In this document: positions 57,380-64,000 of the stretch, piece by piece | Layout: each line of letters starts with the position of its first letter | Position numbering within the stretch: the first letter of the stretch is position 1 | NCBI RefSeq assembly: GCF_023051105.1 | Contig: NZ_JALKIL010000007.1 | Coordinates: forward strand, 1 to 64,000 | Direction: 5' to 3' | Source of the DNA: Anaerobiospirillum sp. NML120449 | GTDB taxonomy: Bacteria > Pseudomonadota > Gammaproteobacteria > Enterobacterales > Succinivibrionaceae | DNA: 64,000 bases | Translations under genes and position numbers: made by a program | The notes under the pieces: model-generated | Database searches by the model: none | What the model was told of the DNA's origin: nothing | What the model saw: the letters and a program-made list of their open reading frames with translations, nothing else

Positions 57380-57741
57380 CATTCCCCGCCTTTCATGACC
57401 AGCCTGCTGCTGACCGCAAGCTCAGCCCTGTACTGCACACTCTCATAAATTCCGCTGTCTGCACCTGCTGCATTAGATGAAAGCAACAGCCCCAGTTTGC
57501 TCCATCACCGGACAGTCTCCGGCCTTATGAATGAAGTCCGTCTGATGCAGACCATACCCCGTCCTGTCTTTAGACTCCGCATATGCCACCAGTCAGTGCA
57601 GGAGCATTGGCTTTGATGCGCCGGAGAGAAAGACTATATTTAAGCCCTTTAAAAATTGTTGTGCTAAAATCTGCTGCCATCAAGCATGACATACAATCAA
57701 ATTTCAGGCTGTATAGCCTCTTCAATCAGGAGCTTATCTCA

Positions 57742-59306
57742 ATGGCTGAATGGTCCATGGGTTATCAGACCGACCTGCAATACACTTTTGGCTATTTCCG
57801 TATGAACAACCCTCTGTATGCCAGATACCTTTTTACCTCACAGGGACTGGCCTTTCCGCGCATGGGGGGGGTGGCACGTTTAATGCATGTGAACTAGGAT
57901 TTGGCCAGGGCGTTTCCATCACCATGCACGCTGCCGCTTCAGATGCCAACTGGTATGGAAATGACTTCAACCCTACTCAGGTAAGCCACGCCCGCAACTT
58001 TGCTCAAAACGCCAATACTTCAGTCATGCTCAGCGATGACAGCTTTGAACAATTCGCTCAGCGCGACGATCTTCCTGAATTTGACTTCATCTGCATGCAC
58101 GGCATCTGGTCATGGATCTCCCCTGAGAACCAGCAGTATGTGGTAGATTTCGTCAGCAGACACCTGAAAGTAGGTGGTGTCTTCTATCTCTCCTACAATG
58201 TCGGACCAGGCTTTATCGTATTCGAGCCTGTACGTCACATCATCAGCGAACTCAATAAGCACGTTCTGGGCACCGCCATGAGTCCTGAACAAAAGCTCAA
58301 CTCCTTCAAGGACGTACTAAACAAGCTTATTGAAGCCAAGCCTTCCTATGCCGCCGTATTTCCTGGTCTTGCCAAGCGCATTGAGCAGACTCTGGAGCAC
58401 GACTTCCACTATCTTTCCGGCGAATACCTCAACAGCTACTGGGATGTCACTCACCACTCTGTGGTGGCTGAAAAACTGCAGTCCGCCAAGCTTAACTTTG
58501 CTATTTCAGCTCACGGCACCGACCTCATGGACAGCCTCAACCTCACGACTGAACAGCAGCAGTACCTGGCTCAATTCCGTGGCACTCCTATGTATGAGAC
58601 CTTGCGTGACTTCATAGTCAACCGCCAGTTCCGCGCCGATTTCTTTGCCAAGGGCGTATGCCACATGACCGCCGCTGAGCAAAAGCGTGAATACAACAGC
58701 CTGGCTGTAGTGCTGGTCAAGGCCATGGAGGACTTTGAGTACTCAATTGATTCCCGTCTTGGCAAGGCTGAGCTGCGCAAGGATGTTTATGAGCCTGTAC
58801 TCAAGGTGCTGAGCGACCACAAACCGCACACCATTGCCCAGATCAAGGAAAAGGTCAGTGACGCCACTAAAGGCGAGGTCAAGGACGAACATGTATCTGA
58901 AGCCGTCAACGCTCTGGTATTCTCCGGCAACTGCGAGCCTGCCATCACTGATGAGCAGACCATAAAGCGCAACGTGGACAAGTGCCACGCCATGAATATC
59001 AGCATCATCAACGACTTTAACGACACTCCACTGGCATTCCTTGCATCTCCCGTAACCCAGGGCGCCCTGAGCGTAGGCAAGGTCACTCTTATGGTGCTTC
59101 AGATCTACCTCAAGCACAACCGTCCGGAGAACAGAGAGGTCATGGAAAATGACGTTATGGAAATCCTGACCTCAGGCAAAAACACTCTCAACAACGAAGG
59201 CAAGCCGGTCACTGACCCGGACGAGCAGCGCAAGATCATCAAGAACCTTATCAAGGACTTCTACACCAAGCAGCTGCCTCTCATAAGCGGCCTGCAGCTT
59301 ATCTGA
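57742..59306 (+). CDS. SAM-dependent methyltransferase copy 2, frameshifted at a poly-G tract (phase OFF)
   Basis: Paralogue of the gene at 55747. ATG at 57742 has AGGAGC upstream and opens MAEWSMGYQTDL. In this sequence the frame hits a tract of eight G at 57864-57871, slips, and stops at 57897 after 51 residues. The remaining 1.4 kb is open in the +1 frame (57750-59306), intact to a normal end (GLQLI), with motif I FNACELGFGQGVSITM, the regulatory domain and the winged-helix-like part all preserved. With nine G the gene would encode exactly 521 residues, the same as copy 1. An undamaged body behind a single homopolymer shift indicates a reversible OFF state rather than decay; a sequencing error at the homopolymer is the alternative. 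Confidence 0.85.
57864..57871 (+). repeat. Poly-G tract (G8) in methyltransferase copy 2
   Basis: Eight G in a row after CAT, at the same place as the G9 tract of copy 1. Eight G puts the gene out of frame; nine would restore MGGGGTFNACELGFGQG. Confidence 0.97.
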
Positions 59307-59403
59307 CCTGCAGGCCACAAGGACGTGCACGCCTCTTCAGGGTCCGCATCCCTGGCCTGCATCGCTCCATGAGCCCGTATAAAATCCCGTTCCTGTAATG
59401 ACA

Positions 59404-59444
59404 GAAGGTCCTGATATCTTGCGATGTCAGGACCTTCATTTTTT
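59404..59444 (+). terminator. Terminator after methyltransferase copy 2
   Basis: GAAGGTCCTGATATC, loop TTGC, GATGTCAGGACCTTC, then ATTTTTT. The long stem with a strong T run confirms that the second copy is a complete transcription unit. Confidence 0.88.
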
Positions 59445-59543
59445 GACCATCAGCTGCGCAAAAGGCAGCTGGTATGCACGACTGCAGTGCTGCATGACTG
59501 CACGGCAATCACAGGGCTGTGCAGTCAGGCTGGTGCAGCTGTC

Positions 59544-60833
59544 TTACATGGTCACGAACTTGGCCACAAAAGCAGCAGCAAGCAGCCAGGTAGCGATGGT
59601 AATGCGCTTGAACTTGCCGCTTAACAGGTGCAGCAGAACAAAGGAGATTAAGCCCAGAGCAATACCCTCAGAGATGGAGTAGGACAGAGGCATCATGATG
59701 ATACACATGAATGCAGGGATAGACTCGGCATAGTCACCAAAGTCGATCTTCTGAACCTGGCTCATCATCATAAGACCTACCAGAATTAATACCGGAGCGG
59801 TAGCGGCGCCTGGCACGGCAAGGAAGAATGGAGCAAGGAATAGGGCTACCAGGAAACAGACAGCGGTAGTAAAGGAGGTAAGACCGGTACGGCCACCCTC
59901 GGCAACACCGGCAGCAGACTCAACGAAAGTGGTAATGGTGGAGCTGCCCATAACGGCGCCGGCAGTGGTACCAATAGCGTCAGTCAGGAAGGCCTTCTTC
60001 AAGTGAGGGATACGGCCATTGCTGTCGATCATGCCAGCACGGTTGGATACGCCTACCAGAGTACCGATGGTATCGAATATGTCCACAAAGAGGAAGGTAA
60101 AGACAATGATGGCCATCTCCCTGGTAAAGATCTTGTCGAACTCAAACTTGAAGAAGATAGGCTCCATTGATGGAGGAACACCGATAACGGCATCAAGATG
60201 GGTAATGCCCAGAGGAATACCTACGACAGTGGTCAGGATGATACCAAGCAGCAGAGCACCGCGAATCTTGAGAATGAGCAGTACTGAAGTAATCAGAATA
60301 CCAATCATGCCCAGAAGAGCAGGACCGTGGGTGATATCACCAAGGGTCACCAGAGTGGCAGGATTGTCGACAATGATTTGGGAGTTCTGCAGGCCAATGA
60401 AAGCGATGAACAGACCAATACCGGCAGAGATGGCATACTTCAATGACATTGGGATGGCATTTACTATCTGCTCACGGATGTTGGTGATGGTCAGAATGAT
60501 GAAGATAATACCTTCAATTAATACGGCGGTCAGAGCAAACTGCCAGCTGTAGCCCATGGTCAGACAGACGGTATAGGCAAAGAAAGCATTAAGACCTACG
60601 CCCGGTGCCAGAGCAAAAGGCAGCTTGGCGTAAACGGCCATTAACAGAGTGGAAAATGCTGCAGCAACTGCAGTAGTGGTGAACAGGGCACCCTTGTCCA
60701 TACCGGCAGCAGCCAGTACGTTTGGAGAAAGGGCAAGAATATAAGCCATGGTCAGGAAGGTAGTAATACCTGCCAGAATCTCTGGCTTAATGCTGTGGAC
60801 TTTAGGGTCAAAACCGAACAGTTTCTGTAACAT
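59544..60833 (-). CDS. Purine permease of the AzgA/NCS2-type (adenine/guanine/hypoxanthine:H+ symport)
   Basis: A 429-residue inner-membrane protein with 12-14 hydrophobic segments. Family motifs are EILAGITTFLTMAYILALSP, then GLNAFFAYTV with APGVG just before, and MGSSTITTFVESAAGVAEGG in the second half. This is the COG2252 (AzgA, YjcD/GhxP, PurP) family of high-affinity purine transporters. I choose the start MLQKLFGFDP, where family homology begins; in-frame ATGs 33 and 81 bp earlier exist and no start has a strong ribosome site. Given guaA and guaB in the same window, purine salvage is a sensible role, but the exact purine cannot be told. Confidence 0.9.
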   Translation of the reverse strand: MLQKLFGFDPKVHSIKPEILAGITTFLTMAYILALSPNVLAAAGMDKGALFTTTAVAAAFSTLLMAVYAKLPFALAPGVGLNAFFAYTVCLTMGYSWQFALTAVLIEGIIFIILTITNIREQIVNAIPMSLKYAISAGIGLFIAFIGLQNSQIIVDNPATLVTLGDITHGPALLGMIGILITSVLLILKIRGALLLGIILTTVVGIPLGITHLDAVIGVPPSMEPIFFKFEFDKIFTREMAIIVFTFLFVDIFDTIGTLVGVSNRAGMIDSNGRIPHLKKAFLTDAIGTTAGAVMGSSTITTFVESAAGVAEGGRTGLTSFTTAVCFLVALFLAPFFLAVPGAATAPVLILVGLMMMSQVQKIDFGDYAESIPAFMCIIMMPLSYSISEGIALGLISFVLLHLLSGKFKRITIATWLLAAAFVAKFVTM

Positions 60834-61466
60834 GTAAAGCACATCCGGATAGCAGCTTTCTGTCATGCCGCCGACCTGCCATAAGGCCAGCTCAACCCCC
60901 GTCATTACCCTCACAGTATATATACACTCTCAGCACAGCCTCACAACTTACAATATCCCCATAGCCAGAGAAATCGCATGATCTGGTAAGTGTGTGCACT
61001 GAAACTTATGTTTATTTGAGAGTGAGAAAGAGGAGGGAGGAAACAGAATCGCTGTCTGTCAACAAGAAGGGAACCCAGGTATCAGGCCGGAAAAAGCAGC
61101 TGCGTCACAAGGTTTAAGTACCTGACTCAGGGCTGTTTTCCCATGCATGATTCGCCTGAAAATTTGTGCGCAATACTATCATTACCAGCTGTTTTTAGCA
61201 ATTGCAAAAGCATGGTCAAATGCACTTATACCCGCTGATTTATGCCGATTTATCAGCCCTGCCCTGATCATAAAATTTCCCCCTGCCAGCTCCGTCAGTC
61301 CATAAGCTCCTCCCAGGAGTACACACACGACTTTTATACCCGTCACAATAATACTGCACCGCCTGACATGGCTGAATTCACCTGGGCTAATCCTGCTAAT
61401 CCCGCCCGCCCATCCAGACTACGACCAGAATATGTCCATTCCTCTGGAGCCAGCCCCAACTCCTGA

Positions 61467-61572
61467 AGCTGGTCCCTGCACACGACCATGTTCCAGCTCA
61501 CTCGCTGTCCCGGCACACGACCATGTTTAAGCCCAGTCGCTGTCCCGGCACACGACCATGTTTCAGCCCAGT
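61467..61572 (+). repeat. 35-bp tandem repeat, three copies
   Basis: CACACGACCATGTT starts at 61479, 61514 and 61549, a 35-bp period. Units read CTGTCCCGGCACACGACCAT plus a variable half. A fourth, degenerate copy may follow. Confidence 0.85.
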
Positions 61573-61932
61573 AGCTATCCCTGTCCGCGTCCATGTAGAG
61601 GTATGAGCTCTGTGGGAATATGCCCCTGTGCCACTGGGAAATGTCGTGCGCAAAAGTGAGACAGCGCCGCTCCTTGCGCATTGCAGCGCTGTTAATTAAA
61701 TGGCAATAGGTTAAACTAAGCAGACCGCCAGATGCTCAGGTCACAATGAGTATCAGGCATAAGGGTATATGAGTATGCCCGCGATGATCCCCGTGATCAT
61801 CAACTGTTAAGATAAGCATCACTATACTCACCAGCGGCTGACTGCCCCAGGGCAGCTACTGTAAGCGGCCGCTGCAGCCTTAACCATGCGGCATGACTGC
61901 CTCTTAACTGTTATTTACAGTTGGAGAGCACC

Positions 61933-62040
61933 ATGTACAAAGATCAGTCCCGAGCTCATACGGATGTGAACAGTGCAGAACTGCCATGCCCCCCATGGCA
62001 GGCAGCAAACGAAGGCAGGCCCAAACGACTGTATGCCTGA
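61933..62040 (+). CDS. Candidate 35-residue small protein
   Basis: ATG with GGAG seven bases upstream opens a frame starting MYKDQSRAHTDVNSAELP and ending KRLYA. Only the ribosome site and the frame support it; no family is recognised. Confidence 0.2.
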   Translation: MYKDQSRAHTDVNSAELPCPPWQAANEGRPKRLYA

Positions 62041-62373
62041 GAACTGTCAAATGCTGAACTCCATCTCATCACGGCACCGTACGAGGCGACCATGACTGCC
62101 CGACAGGCAGGGAGTGGAAGACAGGACTGTCTGCCATGTTGACAACCAAAGCTGCATCAGTGCTCATTGAGGGTGCTGCCATAATGCATTGCATCAGCGT
62201 TCAGACTTATGCCTGAACTGTTTCGGGCAATAAGGCACAGCCTGTATCATGTAGGCATTAATGCATGCACCGGGGCATGGCTTCCATGAAGCCCGACCTG
62301 AGCCATCGTGCCAGGCATGGTCAGGCGAGCTGCTCTGGTAATGGTTAAGTGAGATAGTTTGCGAGGATAAACT

Positions 62374-63309
62374 ATGAGTTCTGTTGCCGATAACCACACC
62401 CCTAATAAAAGGATCTCCAAGGCCATTATCGTCTCCAAGGTCTATCACAGACCTGTAGGCGGAGCCATTTCCGAAGTAGCCAAGCTGCTCAAAAATCTGG
62501 CCGTGGAAGCCTATATCGATCAGAACACCGCCGTAGGCTTTAACCTCGACGATATTCCTATCATTTCCCGTCGCGGCATCCGTGATGCTGACCTGATCAT
62601 TGTAGTGGGCGGTGACGGCTCACTGCTGGGCGCCGCCCGCTCCATGGTCGATTTCAACGTGCCCATGCTGGGCATTAACCGTGGTCATCTGGGCCTGCTT
62701 ACTGATGTCAGTCCGCAGAACCTCGAGAAATCCCTGAACAGAATTGTTGAGGGCCGCTACACCATCGAAAACCGCATGCTCCTTGATGTGCGTGTTTTCC
62801 GTCGTGATGAGGACGGCGCCGAAGAACAGATTGGTCAGTCCCTTGCCATGAATGAGACAGTCATTCATTCAGGCATTCTGGCACACATGATTGTCTGCCG
62901 CGTCTCCATTGATGGCAGCTTCATGTATTCCCTGCGAGGTGACGGCATCATTATCGGTACACCTACCGGCTCCACAGCCTACTCCCTGTCAGCTGGAGGT
63001 CCTATTATCGAGCCTCACCTTGATGTGCTCTCCCTGGTCCCAATGTTCCCTCAGTCACTCAACTGCTCCCCTATCATTCTTCCAGGCAAACGCAATGTTG
63101 AAGTGGAGTTTGAGTTCAAAGAAGATGTCCCTGAGTGGGTCAACGTCAACTGCGACGGCCAGGTAACCATTCGTGCCGACACCAAGTGCGTAGTATGCGT
63201 CAGCCAGCACGAATCCCCGCTGCAGCTTATCCACCCTGAGGGCTACGATTACTACAGCATCCTGCGCCAGAAACTGGGCTGGGGCCAGAGCCTCGTCACT
63301 TCTGACTGA
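62374..63309 (+). CDS. nadK: NAD kinase
   Basis: A 311-residue cytoplasmic enzyme that phosphorylates NAD to NADP (E. coli 292 residues). Motifs: the catalytic VVGGDGSLLGAAR (GGDG), then GINRGHLGLLTDV, NETVIHSG, and GDGIIIGTPTGSTAYSLSAG, the family's diagnostic NAD/ATP-binding region. GAGGAT lies seven to eight bases before the ATG. It is a single-gene unit: a 1.5-kb spacer precedes it and a strong terminator follows. It is not beside recN or grpE as in E. coli. Confidence 0.96.
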   Translation: MSSVADNHTPNKRISKAIIVSKVYHRPVGGAISEVAKLLKNLAVEAYIDQNTAVGFNLDDIPIISRRGIRDADLIIVVGGDGSLLGAARSMVDFNVPMLGINRGHLGLLTDVSPQNLEKSLNRIVEGRYTIENRMLLDVRVFRRDEDGAEEQIGQSLAMNETVIHSGILAHMIVCRVSIDGSFMYSLRGDGIIIGTPTGSTAYSLSAGGPIIEPHLDVLSLVPMFPQSLNCSPIILPGKRNVEVEFEFKEDVPEWVNVNCDGQVTIRADTKCVVCVSQHESPLQLIHPEGYDYYSILRQKLGWGQSLVTSD

Positions 63310-64000
63310 CGCAGGCGCTGATGCAGGTGCTGACGCAGGTGCTGACGCTGGCCAATCCCAAGGCCATAGCCATGGCTCAGAGCAATACCCCGCGCTCAGA
63401 GCCATAGCCCATGCTCTGAGCCAGAGCTCTGGGCAATCGCCTGCCGAAGATAAAGGCCACGCCAGGACAAAGCAAAGCAAGGCATGCCCCTACAAAAAGG
63501 GATCAGTTTCCACTGATCCCTTTTTGTTTTGTACACCTGCCATCATTGCCCCTGCCTGCTACCCGCTTTGTCAGCTGCAGCCTGTATAGTCCTGTTGCCA
63601 TGACATGGCATGTATAGTCCGGCTGGCATGGTATGGCATGGCATGCATAGTCCGGCCGCCATGGCTGGCCATGGCAGCCGCACGAACGTGGCCTGCGTAT
63701 CCAGATGGCTGTCGTACGGTCAGCGGATACAGGACGGCTTTATCAGCAGGTCAGCGCCCATGGCTGTAGCATGTGGGTTGAGGGCAGCCTTGCTTCAATG
63801 GGCAGCTGTAATAACCATCTGACTGGCATGCCTGGTGGTAAGGGGAGCATTGCAGTTAAGGGGATGCTCTAAATATTTTTTACCTGGTTATGATAAATTT
63901 GTAATCCAGAAAAAGGCCGATTCGGATTAGAATTAGCATTCACTGCACCGCAGGGTGCAGGCGCGCACTGCAGCCCGGCGGGCTGTTCGATCATTAAGGG
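63310..64000. other. Gene-free right edge
   Basis: After nadK come short repeats (GCTGACGCAGGT units near 63314-63350; CAGAGCCATAGCC near 63370-63420), the terminator at 63494-63530, and CATGGCATG-type palindromic words at 63598-63680. A/T-rich sequence near 63870-63910 may hold a promoter for a gene beyond the window. Confidence 0.4.
63494..63530 (+). terminator. Intrinsic terminator downstream of nadK
   Basis: AAAAAGGGATCAGT, loop TTCC, ACTGATCCCTTTTT then GTTTT. A perfect 14-bp stem with T runs; it also works on the opposite strand because A5 precedes the stem. Confidence 0.93.

Larger units (their letters stand above)
60834..62373. other. Spacer between the purine permease and nadK
   Basis: About 1.5 kb with no gene of normal length. 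It is A/T-rich near 60915-61250 (permease promoter side), carries the 35-bp repeats at 61467-61572, and holds one weak small ORF at 61933. No purine-riboswitch core or PurR box was seen upstream of the permease. Confidence 0.4.

Noticed and set aside
57742-59306. Ordinary decayed pseudogene
   Set aside because: The only lesion is a one-base difference in a homopolymer that also exists in the functional paralogue; the remaining frame, domain motifs and terminator are intact.
60834-61000. Purine riboswitch upstream of the purine permease
   Set aside because: I looked for the conserved junction and loop bases on the minus strand and did not find them; no PurR-like palindrome either.

Overview
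The window looks like the chromosome of a gammaproteobacterium, most likely an anaerobic gut member of the Aeromonadales/Succinivibrionaceae type. This is inferred from the gammaproteobacterial character of GuaA, GuaB, CarA, CarB, NadK, the QmcA/NfeD pair and a Srf-type cluster; no rRNA or species marker is present. Housekeeping genes (guaA, guaB, carAB, nadK, a purine permease, seven tRNAs) alternate with accessory genes. Intergenic spaces are long and contain many tandem repeats.

Region 1 (about 0.4-19.8 kb, all minus strand) is one functional cluster. In transcription order it runs: SrfB-like actin/Hsp70-fold ATPase, SrfC-like P-loop protein, two related single-pass membrane proteins, a secreted von Willebrand A (vWA) protein, an ABC ATPase with its FtsX-like permease, a secreted formylglycine-generating-enzyme-like (FGE-like) coiled-coil protein, and a membrane vWA protein. 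The layout suggests an energised cell-envelope machine of unknown purpose.

Region 2 (about 19.8-30.1 kb) has a 2 kb spacer with a (TCCA)13 microsatellite, an RGG-rich protein built around a PC4/YdbC single-stranded-DNA-binding domain, and three minus-strand genes resembling polymorphic-toxin immunity or companion proteins (TPR+SUFU, DUF4241, FGE-fold-like).

Region 3 (about 31.6-39.4 kb) has guaA and guaB (GMP synthesis), a two-TM disordered protein, a 62-bp minisatellite and an NfeD/SPFH membrane module.

Region 4 (39.9-46.1 kb) is the most striking locus. It encodes a membrane-anchored DarT-like ADP-ribosyltransferase, a compact UvrD-like helicase, a second DarT-like enzyme translationally coupled to the helicase, and an ADP-ribosylglycohydrolase fused to a VOC domain. 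I read it as a candidate DNA/nucleotide ADP-ribosylation conflict or anti-phage system in which an ARH enzyme replaces the usual DarG macrodomain antitoxin.

Region 5 (46.5-54.9 kb) has a six-gene Lys/Val tRNA array with promoter and terminator, a SUKH-like protein behind six 41-bp repeats, carAB with a long structured leader, and tRNA-Ser with its own promoter and terminator.

Region 6 (55.7-59.3 kb) has two tandem paralogous methyltransferases with regulatory domain. Each carries a poly-G tract at the same codon: G9 (in frame, ON) in the first and G8 (frameshifted, OFF) in the second. This is the signature of slipped-strand phase variation.

Region 7 (59.5-64 kb) has an AzgA-type purine permease, a gene-free spacer with 35-bp repeats, and nadK with a strong terminator. 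All function calls rest on reading motifs by eye; no database search was possible.
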